Source of the DNA: Datisca glomerata | Taxonomy: Eukaryota; Streptophyta; Magnoliopsida; Cucurbitales; Datiscaceae | Direction of reading: 5' to 3' | Assembly (NCBI GenBank): GCA_003255025.1 | Contig: QANY01013420.1 | Coordinates: forward strand, 371,645-435,644 | DNA length: 64,000 bases | In this document: piece by piece, positions 24,343 through 35,300 of the stretch | Layout of the letters: the number at the start of each line of letters is the position of its first letter | How positions within the stretch are numbered: the first letter of the stretch is position 1 | Translations under genes and position numbers: made by a program | Notes under the pieces: generated by a model | What the model saw: the letters and a program-made list of their open reading frames with translations, nothing else | What the model was told of the DNA's origin: nothing | Database searches by the model: none

Positions 24343-26008
24343 CAGCTAGTTCTGGACTCCATTTAGTAGTCTCAAGGATAATTTCATCACCCTCAGGAGC
24401 AAGATCATGTCCCTCATTATGAGCTTGTACACATGCTTTTAGCGTTCCGCCTCAGAGGGAAGTACCTGCGTGAGCAGTGCTAGACGAAGCAGAACTGAGA
24501 ATGTCTGATGAGTAATGCAAACATTGGTGCGAAACCAATGCCCGTAGGATAAAAAATTGAAGATTTAGTTACAATTAAAAGTAGACCTTTCCACCTTTGT
24601 TCATGGATCTTTTACTTGTTCACTTGAAGTATTGATCCAATTTAAAAGAACTATGTTTCATAATTAAATCTTTTGGAGATCTCAACAAGAGAGGTTATGT
24701 TCATCTCAACAATTAAATGAGCTTGCACAAAACACTGTGAACAAACAATTATGTTCTTTTTTTTTACTTTTTTTATCTTTTATCTTTTAATACAAACACA
24801 AATACTCCATTAGATAAACCAGATATCAGATATCATCTCCTATTTGGTTGAATAGGAGATGACTTTAGTCCATCTAAATGGTATTATTCTTTTCTTTTAA
24901 ATAACATCTATGTGATTCTACAATAGTTGACATTGACTAGTCCGAAATTTCAAAAAATAAAAATTGTAAGCCATTTTTTAGTTAGGAGTTGTAATTAAAG
25001 ATGAAACTTGAATGTTTGAAAATAATTGAGGCATCCACCTCTATTATGTGAGTGAGACTAATTACTAGTTATGATGATTCTGGTTGGATTAGGTAAGGTG
25101 ATTATGTTCTAACAAGAATCAATTAGATACACTTAAAAGGGAAAAGATAGATGAGCATTAGACAAAACCAATTAATCTTATTTTCCTCCTTTATTTTTGA
25201 AAAAAAACATCAAGTTGCCGTTTTCTGGTTCCAAGTTGCAATCTTCACAGGTTCTTAGTCGCATCCTCTCTCTAGCAATATGAGGTTCTTTGAATTTTGC
25301 CATATAAACAATCATTAAATGTACCTCTTATTGTCAAGTTGAGGATTGAGAGTCTCGATTTTGAATATTTTATTTTAAAGAGGAGTGTGATTATCAATTA
25401 AATTATTATTCATGTAATTAATGTATATGTTCTTCTTGGTTAAATAGACAGGAACATAGTTTCCATCATTAGAAATAATATTGTTTATTTATAAATACAA
25501 ATATATTCTAATGAAATGGATATTAATTGACATTTTCTAATTTTAAATTTTCTTACCTAATGAAATTTCAGCTCCAATCATATGCTCTTGCCTTCTTTTG
25601 CTCCATTTGTAGTATCATTTGTATAAATATATTGTTTACAAATTTACATGAGTATCCAATACAAATCTAAGGCATATATAAAGTTATGCATCGTGCTATT
25701 ACTAATAAATCAGAATAATTTACTTAAATTTAATTTCACCAAATTATCACAATGATGTGATAAGACGTATTCAAGTATAAGTCGCAACAAAATAAATATA
25801 ATGGTTTGCCCAAAGCTCTATTTTTTTCCCTCCAAAACTGTTTATGTGAAGCTCTACTAATTCTATGGGATTTATCTGCCGCGTCTTAAATCAATTTTAA
25901 TGACAGAAAACATTTATTTTGTAGTTAAATGAAGAATAATACTTGTGTTTATGATCAAATGAGTAGGAGTTTCTTGTCGTTAGCATGGACCGATGAACTC
26001 TAACAGTG
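24343..26008. other. intergenic sequence
   Basis: No gene recognised. A locally GC-richer stretch at 24430-24545 has no identifiable content. The last five bases (26004-26008, CAGTG) are the target duplication of the next element. Confidence 0.45.
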
Positions 26009-26656
26009 TGTTTCGGCCGATAACGCTAATAACATTCTTCGTATAATCTTCCCTCTGGATTGAGATTTTCGTATCCTCAATGTCTGTAAAATACAAACAA
26101 ATAACTCAAAGAGCAAGGAACCCCGGGAAAATGGAGTTGCCTTGCTTAAGGGCCTTCAATGTCTGAGTTAGCATTCAATCAATATTCTTGTGTAATTCCC
26201 TTAGGGGAGAGTATGCATACCTCTTCTGTTTATTGATAGGTGTATTTATACCTGAGTCTTCGGGTGGGAGGAAGCGTGTTGAAGAAACATTTCGAAAGCG
26301 TGCTGGAGAAGCCTCACAAGACATGATACTTGTCTTCGATTGGACAAAATAGAGACTACCTTTGACATAAAGCGATAGACATTGATTATGGCGATGAGAC
26401 TTGTTAGAGACTACCTTTGACATCTAGGACATTACTTTCGGCGGGCAATGATGGCCCTACGCTCAGTACTATCCAAACTCTTCTCATGAACTTTGATCTA
26501 TCTTATAGGTGCTTGGGTCTATGCAACCCTAGCATCCTCGGTACTGACCTGTTGAGGTCAATTCTTTTTCTTTGAAACTTTCCTTCATAGGGGCCTCTCT
26601 AATACGACATAACATGTGTCGTTACGTCATTGGTGGTTAAGAAAATACTCATGACA
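26009..26656 (-). repeat. 3' LTR of the LARD-like element
   Basis: 648 bp. On the minus strand it begins TGTCATGAGTATTTTC and ends GGCCGAAACA. Relative to the other LTR it lacks about 60 bp around 26385-26400. Confidence 0.8.
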
Positions 26657-27837
26657 ATTGCACCCAGTCGAGGACTTTGGTGGCCTCTTATACCTAATTC
26701 AGAAGACTCCATCATCTGAGCTAGACTTCACCTGCCTTGGGCATCTCACTCTTATACCTTAAATTTTATTCGTTAAGGGAGACTGCACCGAATGTAATTA
26801 CTTATGTCTTTGACCTTTGTCGCGACTTGCGCAGGCGTCATTTCATTCTTTCCGTGATTTAATGCCATCGTCCTTTCGGGAGTGGATGCATTAATGGCTC
26901 GTGGGTTCGCGTAGAAGAGGTTGAGGGTAGAGACTTTACCCTTCATAAGGGCCCATATCTGGTCGATAGTCTTGTCCTTCGGTTCATAATGAAGCACATT
27001 TATTGACCACAACGTATCTCCTTCCTCTGTGCCGCCATTCCTTTCGATCTTTCATCAACTTACTCCACTGACCGTTTGGAGTGGGCTGATGTACCGGGAG
27101 TAGGCCGAGGATGGGATCATTCTGAACCCAAGGACGTGTGTCTCCTTCCTTTCTCCTCTCAAGGGTAAAAGATTGAGGCCCCAAGAGGAGAGTAACCGGA
27201 GTCCTCGAGACCTTAGAAGAGTTCAAGGAAGCTGTTGAGATCCTCTAACCACTACCCAGACATGAGGGACCTTTTAACTTTAAGTTAGCCTAGAAAGGGC
27301 TCACCCTATCAACCGAGGATATTTTGTACTTGTAGTCATATGTTTATTAATGAAAATAAACTTCCTTTATGTATCTCTATTTTTGCCTATTTCCTGTTAT
27401 GAACATAATTCAATTAGATAAAGTTTTATTTTTCCTCATTTGTGTGGATGAGACTTTCATCCTGAGCTATATAGTCATTCTGACTATTATGCTGAGCGTT
27501 GTATCCTTACTAACTTTTACTGGCTCGAGCTTGTGATCCTGAGTTGGAGTGGGCATTTAAAATGGCCTTGGTCCTTTTTACTTGAAAGATCTTTTCCAAC
27601 GGGTTACCCTCCTTTATGGAGGTCGGGTTATGCAGACCTGCCATAATTTCATGGGAGCTTTTCTGTGTGCTCCGTTTAGGGAGGTTTGGTCGAGCATACC
27701 TGTTTATTTTGGGAGTAACCTTAATCATTTAAACGCCCATATTTTTTGTGAGTTTTCCTAATCTGGTGGGTTTAGGTCAAAATCCTCTCCTTTGGTACTT
27801 ATTCAAAGGATTTTCCTTCCTTGGTGAGATAGAGTGC

Positions 27838-28570
27838 TCCGCGTCTAGCTAGATGTTTCTGCTATGGCTAGATCATCGTTCTTCTCTGGTGAGCTTGAGT
27901 GTTAGGCAGACATCTTTCCTTGATGTCTAGCCAGGCGTGCCTGCTTTGGCTAGACCCTCGATCCCACTGCGAGCATGAGTACTCGACATACATCTTTCCT
28001 TGATGTCTAGCTAGGTGTGCCTGCTCTAGCTAGACCCTCGATCCCGTCTACGGGCATGAGTATTCGGTAGACATCTTTCCTTGATGTCTAGCCAGACATG
28101 TCTGCTCTGGCTAGACCTTTAAATCCCGTCTGAAGAGCAGGGGTGCTCATTCTACATCATTTTTTGCCTTGATGTCTCAGCCACACATGCCTGCTTTTGC
28201 TAAATCCTTGAATCTTGACTGACGAGATGGGGTGATCGACAGACATCTTTCCTTGATATCTTCTCAGCGTACATGCTTTGACTAGACCCTTGAATCACGC
28301 CTGACTAGCTGAGGTGCTCGACAAGCATAACTTTTTACATTGATGTCTAGTCAGGCATGCCTGCTTTGACTAGACCCTTAAAACCCATCTGACGAGCTGG
28401 GTGCTCGACAAATATCACTTTTTACCTTGATTAGTTAGGCTTTCCTACTCTAGCTAGGCCCTTGAATCCTATCTGGCGAGCTATGGTACTTAATAGACAT
28501 CTCTTTTTGCATTGATGTCTAGTCAGGTGTGCCTACTCTGGCTAGGCCCTTGAATCCCGACTGGTGAGTG
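27838..28570. repeat. minisatellite of about 80-88 bp units, nine copies
   Basis: Units start GATGTCTAGCCAGG, continue with a CTGCTTTGGCTAGACCCT core and end CATCTTTCCTT. Starts fall near 27840, 27920, 28001, 28082, 28170, 28254, 28341, 28428 and 28513. Copies differ by substitutions and small indels. The array lies inside the LARD-like element, and its last unit merges into the next array at CCCGACTGGTG. Confidence 0.85.
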
Positions 28571-28930
28571 CTTTAGCCCACTAGTCATCATTTTTTGTTT
28601 GATATTAACTGGTGGACTAGAACACCTTACCAATCATCACTTTTTATTTTTTCCCGACTGGTGGGTTAAAAGCACCTCACCGGTCATCATTTTTTTATTT
28701 AATCTCGAACGATAGGCTAGAGCATTTAACTAGTCATCATTTTTTATTTAATCTCAACTGGTGGGCTATAACAACTCATCAATCATCACTTTTTGTTTAA
28801 TCTCGACTGGTGGGCTAGAGCACAACACCAGTCATCGCTTTTTGTTTAATCCCAACTTGTCGGATAGAGCATCTCACTAGTCATCATTTCTTATTTAATC
28901 CTGGCTGGTGGGTTAAAGCACCTCTCTGTT
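28556..28930. repeat. minisatellite of about 57-60 bp units, about six to seven copies
   Basis: Units follow the pattern CGACTGGTGGGCTAGAGCA, then CTCACCAGTCATCA, then TTTTTGTTTAATC. The array directly abuts the 80-bp array. Confidence 0.85.
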
Positions 28931-30271
28931 GCATGTCGTAGGAGAGTCGATCATTTGAGACTTGCAAGATAATAAGAAAATCATTAGCAAATATTTCTAC
29001 GACATGTTCTATTTGTTTCATGAAAGTAGATTCATTTAAAAAACCTTTTAAGAAGGTAACCCTAAATAAGAATCTTGTTTGAGTAGAAAAAGGAGACCAC
29101 TTATCTGACCAATGCTGATGAGTACATGATATTCGTCATCCGCTACACTAAGGTGGAGGGCTGAAGACAACAGAGCTTTTGACCTTCATTTTTTTTATTT
29201 GGGCATCTATCTTTCTGAGCTTGATCTTTGCCTTGATTGTGGTACCCCTCGAGCTTCACATTCTACTTGGGGGTAAGTGTCGACTTATCCTAAGTTGTCC
29301 TTTATGAGTATTCCAGCGAGAGCACGATTGACCACCCCAGGCCTCTAGGTTCCTTCTGCTAGTTATTCCTCGGGCGGTGCGCCGGTTATAAGCTCATTTC
29401 CTGTAGGTTTATCCACTTTATACGGGGGCTTTGGGAGGGACACGCCCGTATATTTCACCCGAACAGCCTGGTTCTACCAAAAATCAAAGTAAAGGGTCTC
29501 ATGATCGTCCTTACTCTCTCATCGGGTCTTCATGTCCTGGATTTATTCACGAGTTCGTGTACCAATTTTGGCACGACCTTCACCCTTCTGTTTCACCTGA
29601 GTCAGGACGTGGCGGCCGTGAGATGCCTAGCCTCGATTCACATTTCATCTCTAGCGGAGGATTGGTGCGGAACTCTGTATTTCAAATGAGAATGTGCCCA
29701 GATTCATTTATCCGCGCAACACGGTTTTCCTCCCCCTCAGCTGAAGCTTTGCAAAATTGTTGGTGGTTACAAAAGGACACCAAGGAGTAAGGTGGATGGT
29801 GTCCCGTCGATATTTTCCTCCATTTGTTGCAGCTACTCACACACTACCCCAGAGGGTACTTCAGGGGGCTTTGCCTTTGTTTACTCTCCAGCGACCTTGT
29901 TCTCCTCTTGGGATGACCCCAACCAGAACCTTACAAAAAGGGAGCGCCTGGCCTTGCTAAACTGGGCTTCACTTTAGTCCCAGTTTCTTCGAGGGGTGAT
30001 AGTTCCTCTAGATTTGGATGTTGTCTTGCCTTCTCGTGGATGGCTTTTCCCCATGGTTCTATGAGTTTGTGGTGACTCTGCCAGCTACCCCTTGAGTCAT
30101 GAGGGAGATTCAATTTCGTGCCAGAGATTGTAACGATTTGAACGATACCTGGCATGCATTTCCACACTTTCCTGTCATCTTGTACTTCATCGACGTAAGA
30201 GGCCAAATTCATCCTCCCTCTTCAGAAGGGGAGGGGTCTCAAATACTATAAAAAAGGAACGATTTCTCGTC

Positions 30272-30289
30272 GTTCTCATAAGCAGCGCC
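30272..30289 (-). other. primer-binding site of the LARD-like element
   Basis: TGGCGCTGCTTATGAGAA on the minus strand, two bases inside the 5' LTR. It differs from the common plant Tat/gypsy site only by transitions, in line with decay of methylated cytosines. Confidence 0.65.
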
Positions 30290-30290
30290 A

Positions 30291-31000
30291 ACTATTTTGG
30301 CCGATAACCTCAACAAAATTCTTCGTATAGTCTTCTATCTGGATTGAGCTCCTTATATCATCAATGTCTGTAAAATACAAATAAAGAACCCAAAGAGCGA
30401 GGATCCTAGGGAAAAGTGGCTATTTTCCTTGCCTAAGAGCCTCTGATGCCTAAGTCAGCATTCAATAGATATTCCGACATAATTTTCTTATGGGAGTAGG
30501 CATACTTCTTTTCTTTATTGATAAATGTATGTATACCGAGTCTTCAGGTGGGAGGAAGTGTGTCGAAGAAGCCTTTCAGAAGCGTGCTGGGGAAGTCTCA
30601 CAAGACACGGTGCATGTCTTCGATTGGATAGAAGGGAGATGCCACTTGACATAAAGTGATGGGCATTAATTGTTGAAGTGTCTTCGAATTGACCAGACGT
30701 GGGTTATCCTAACATCGTGCCATGACGATGTGACTTGTTGACAACTCGGGCCTATGAGAATGTGCCATATGAGACGTTACTTTTGGCGGGCAATGATGAT
30801 CCTACACTTAGTACTATCCGAGTTCTACTCAAGAACTTTGATATCTCTTACAGGTGCTCAGGTTTGTGCAACCCGAGCATCATCGATACTAACCAGGTGA
30901 AGTCGATTCTTTTCCTCTGAAACTTTTCTTCATCGAGGCCCCCTAATGCGGCGTAACACACGTCGTTGCGTTATTGGTGGTTAAGAAAACAACCATAACA
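30291..31000 (-). repeat. 5' LTR of the LARD-like element
   Basis: 710 bp. On the minus strand it begins TGTTATGGTTGTTTTC. Shared landmarks with the lower copy include GTCTTCGATTGGA and TTGGCGGGCAATGATG (plus-strand readings). Confidence 0.8.
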
Positions 31001-31132
31001 CTGTGTATGAAAGTTTTACAAATATTTTGATTAATAATAATTTTTAATGTTGTTAGTGGGACTCATAATTTTTACTAAAATATAAACTAAATTATTTATA
31101 GTATATGATCAACCTGATTGATCCGCGCCATC

Positions 31133-32030
31133 GATAAGTAGGAGAAAGTATTTGGTACATTTGGAGTACAGTACTGAATATTCAGTACTCCTTCATATCA
31201 TCAATTAACACGTGTCTACAAATAGTATATTTTATTCATATTTTCAGGAGATGGAATAAATAAATTTTTGAAGTTTGTAAATTGTGTACACATGTCATCA
31301 AACGATATGAAGTGTACCAAAAAAATTTCTGCTAAGTAGGAGAAAGTATTTGGTACACTTGTAGTGCTGAATATTCAGTACTATTCATATCATCAATTAC
31401 CGCATGTCTATAAATAATATATTTTATTCAGATTTTGAGGAGAAAGAATAAATAAATTCTTGAAGTTTGCAAAATGTGGAAGCGTGTCATCAAGTGATAT
31501 GAAGAAATACTGAATATTTGGTACTCCAGGAGTACTAGAAATTTGTCTGATAAATAGGAGAAAGTATTCGGTACACCGGGAGTACTGAATATTCAGTACT
31601 TCTTCATATCATCAATTGCTACGTATCTACAAATAGTATATTTTATTCAAATTTTGAGGAGAGAGAATAAATAATTCTTGAAGTTTGTAAAAGATGTATG
31701 TGTTTCATCAAATGATATGGAACAAATAGTGAATATTCGGCACTCCATGAGTACCAGAAATTTTTTTCGATAAGTATGAGAAAGTATAATCAACTGTCAC
31801 GTGTTTACAAATAGTATATTTTATTCAGATTTTGATGAGATAATAAATTAATTCTTGAAGTTTATAAAAAAGCATACATGTGTCATCAAATGATATAGAT
31901 GAATATTGAATATTTGATACACCAGAAATTTTTCTGATAAATAGGAGAAAGTATTTAATAAACTTAAAATATTAAATATTTAATATTATTTCATATCATC
32001 AATTGTCATGTATCAATTTCAGATAAATCA
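31133..32030 (+). repeat. tandem repeat of about 170-220 bp units, five copies
   Basis: Units begin GATAAGTAGGAGAAAGTATT at about 31133, 31331, 31549, 31769 and 31936. Each contains a form of the palindrome AGTACTGAATATTCAGTACT, then TATATTTTATTCA and a TGTCATCAAATGATATGAA stretch. The last two copies are shortened and eroded. The array ends about 70 bp before the transcribed-looking leader of the WRKY gene, so it forms the distal promoter of that gene. Confidence 0.85.
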
Positions 32031-32100
32031 GATGTTATTAATATTTATTTTCATTAGAAAAATAGGAAAAAGAAAGAAACGGGAAGAAAAACGTTTAAAA

Positions 32101-32354
32101 ATGACAAGCCAATGACAAGCACAAATCCAATGCCAACAAGTCAACTCCGTCTTCTCTCTCTCTCTGAGTTTCTCAGTCTTTCTGTGTATCTGACAAAGCT
32201 TCCCAAAAACACACACAACCCCGAGCACAGAAACCCAAAATGGCCACAGTTGAGTGCAAATGACCATTCTGACCCTCCTTCATTTCCCAAACAACGTCCT
32301 TTCCCTCCTCCTCCACCACCACCTTTGAGTTCCTCTTCGTTCTAGGATCCTCAA
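32101..32354 (+). promoter_or_regulatory. WRKY20 proximal promoter/5' leader with W-box and small upstream ORFs
   Basis: A CT-rich leader (CTTCTCTCTCTCTCTGAG near 32150) precedes the WRKY start. The complement of 32139-32144 reads TTGACT, a W-box core, which would allow auto- or cross-regulation by WRKY factors. Two short overlapping upstream ORFs start at 32240 (MATVECK, stop) and 32260 (about 22 codons, stop before 32335). Whether they are in the mRNA depends on an unmapped transcription start. Confidence 0.4.
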
Positions 32355-35300
32355 ATGGACACCACTTTCTCCTACTCAGGTCACCAGCGGAGCTCCGATA
32401 ACGTGAAAAGTAATGATCCGAGTGGGGTTGAGCTTCCGGAAAGCTCGGATATCCGCTCTGGCGTCGTAGGCGGTGCCAAATACAAGCTTATGTCTCCGGC
32501 GAAGCTCCCGATCTCTAGGTCTACTTGCATTACGATTCCCCCAGGGCTCAGTCCGTCATCGTTTTTGGAATCTCCGGTTTTGCTCACCAACATGAAGGTC
32601 AGCAACGCTTCCCCCCCCTCCCCCATTAACTTTTAGGAACTGTGAATGTAGTTGAGTGTTTAGCTGAGTTTGGGCAGGAAGGGTTTTAGATCGGGTTTCT
32701 TGAGTTTTCTCCTTCGTTTCTGAGGAAGAAAGAAGTAATAAAAGCTCTATTTGAGGCGAAGTTAGCTTGTTTCTTTTGCTTTTTAAATCTTTGCCGAGTC
32801 TAATAGTTTAAGAAATGAATGAGAAAATTGGGTTGAAAACAGTAACGCTGTGTTTAGATGCTCGTAAAAGCAAAGAAAGAAAAAGGAATGTCCCGGAGTT
32901 CGTCTCTTTAGCTGCAAAAGCTGCAGATGAGGTTTTCAAGTTATAGAATTTGTGAATTTCTTTTCCCCCAGCTTCTCAGTTTTCAGAATCCAATAAAATA
33001 CCTTCACTATGAGATTAAAAAATTGGGTTTTGCCCCCTCGACCTATTGATTCATCCGCGACCAAATTGACGGGACGTGAGGGGGTCATAGTGGGGTTTTT
33101 TTTACGTCATCCAGCTCTGATTTTCAATAATTGTCCTTCATATTGGATTTGTTGGAGAATTTGTACGACTCGACTGATGTGAAATAACATGATTATCGAG
33201 CCTAAAGATGCTGTTTGTTTTGGCAAAATTCGAAATTCCGTGCTGCTACTTTTGTTGTTTGATTATGTACTTGGGAGCTATTAACCTCAATCGCGTGCCC
33301 GTTCGATTATAATTTTGTTTTAAAATTATTTGGGTGCTCAAAGATGGGACCGTTCGATTCTGATGCCTTCTTTTGTAGTATTATGCTGAATTGGGTGGTT
33401 TCTTTATGCCCGTAGGGATTGTTCTTTGGCAGAATAATGGTACTCTTCCAAAATTTCCACTTCTACTTTCGTTGGCGTCAGTGTTGTTTTTTCACATAAT
33501 GAATCTTACTTTTTGTTTGGCTTTGTTTCAACGGGCTTCTGGATGAATTAGCAAAACCTTTTTCCATTTGAGTATATATAGAATATGGAAATTGGAATAA
33601 ATGCATCAGCTGACAGCTATGTCTGTGAGAAGTGGATAAGTTGTTAAATTTTTGCTGCTGTAACATTTAATAAAAGAATTTCAGGAAGAATATTAGTAAA
33701 GGTACTTTGATTTCACGGTGGCCTAATTTTTGTGCTGAATTCTGTTACTGATTCGTTAAACCACCTAATATGAGTTCAGTATTTATAATCCTCAAATATC
33801 ATCAATGTTCGTAGAACTGAACTTGTGTTCTATGGTAAGTGAAAGTTCTGATAAAGAAAAGGTTAATAAAAGTACGTGTACAGCTTCTTCTTACCTTATG
33901 TGGCTTTCTGTTTTATTTGAAACGTTTAGATGAGGTTGAAATCTCTCTGTTTATTGAGGTCAATGAGAAAAACATGTGAAAATTTGCCAGATATTTTCTT
34001 GATAGTGGACACAAACATCAGGCTGTAAACTTTCCTGAACTCATTAATCAATCTGATATTCAGTGTCTTTTCGTTTTACAAGAGCAATTATTTTTCCTTT
34101 TGTCCTATTCTATTCTTTATCAGGACACTCTCTGCTTGTTTATGTCTGGTCTAGAACTGAATTCATTTATTCGGATGTCCAAAGCGCCTATAGGTTTGCT
34201 GCGAAAATAAAATTTCCTTTATTATTGGGTTGTCTTTCATTTTCTTTCGTTTCAATAGAGTATGGGTATACTTTCTTTTTTCCTGAAAGAACGTTCTCTC
34301 CCTGTTTCTCTCGCTGCTGTGTGTCGGTTTCGGGGTTTTGATGAAGCTATGTTGCAGGCAGAGCCTTCTCCAACTACTGGGTCCTTTATGAAGCCCAGAC
34401 TGGTTCCTGGCTCTTCTAGTTCGGCTGCATACCCAGTAACCGCAAGAATTTCAAATACAAATATCTCTAACGAAGGAAATTCCAGCTGCTTTAACTTTAA
34501 TGTGCATGCGAGAGAAAATATGGTTAGTTCTTAATAAAATAATAGTTAGTTAATTATCATTTTGTCATTCAAGGTGAGGATAATACTTGAATATTGTGGA
34601 ATTTTTTTGTGAAGCTCCTGCACAAATCCTAGTTCCTCCATATATCATTTGCAATCTTTCTCACAAACTGCATATTCACATCAAGCAGTTAGACATGTTA
34701 TCTATCTTATTTTATAAGCCATATTAATTCCTGAAGTCTTATTCTTCATTCCTTTATCTCTCTCTCTCTCTTTTTTTTAATTTCTTTATCTGCATGCTTT
34801 TGTTATTTCTCTTATTTAACTATTAATTGTACGAGCTTAACTTGATATTTGTTGTCAGACACTACTTATATAAATCTATTTACTAATAACATTCACCTTT
34901 AGTGGCATTGTCTTAATCTTCCATTAACATCAGCGAGTAATGTCTTAAAAAAGATAGTGAAGTAATGTCTTCAAAAATATAGTGATTAAAGGAAGAGAGA
35001 GAAGAGATGTATTCCTAACTTATCTTTTCTTGCCTAATGTTGTTCATATATCTGTTAAGGAAGATTCACCAATTCTATCTCTATTATATAAAAATGAAAG
35101 AAAGAGGGAAGTTATGTGCCTTACTTATTGTGTTGTTCTTCTACCTAATGTTGCAATTATTTTCAAGGTTCCTGCAGATCTGAACCACCACAGAAATGAC
35201 CAATCCGCACAAGTCCACAATCAAGCTCAGCATCAGTCATTTGCTTCCTCATCCTCAGTGAAAAGTGAGATGGATGTCTCTTCCAATGAGTCAAGACTGT

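Larger units (their letters stand above)
26009..31000 (-). mobile_element. non-coding LTR retrotransposon (LARD-like, Tat/gypsy-type primer site)
   Basis: Two related LTRs in the same orientation (26009-26656 and 30291-31000) flank 3.6 kb. The LTRs carry TG...CA ends, and flanking pentamers CAGTG and CTGTG differ at one base. On the minus strand the upper LTR is followed at once by TGGCGCTGCTTATGAGAA, which fits the plant Tat/gypsy primer site TGGCGCCGTCTGTGGGAA after several transitions. This sets the element on the minus strand. I found no gag, protease, RT or integrase motif. The longest minus-strand frame after the primer site (30212-29931, starting MNLASYVDEVQDD) is unrecognised. Much of the interior is two tandem arrays. 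This fits a large retrotransposon derivative mobilised in trans, now decayed. Confidence 0.75.

Noticed and set aside
29431..29790. 119-codon plus-strand open frame in the LARD-like element
   Set aside because: It is opposite to the element's strand and has no known domain. Overlapping frames are open because the region is GC-richer.
32112..32345. 77-codon plus-strand open frame just before WRKY20
   Set aside because: It has low-complexity proline content and a leader-like base composition. It starts upstream of the likely transcription start and ends in a stop nine bases before the WRKY ATG. Treated as leader, not a gene.
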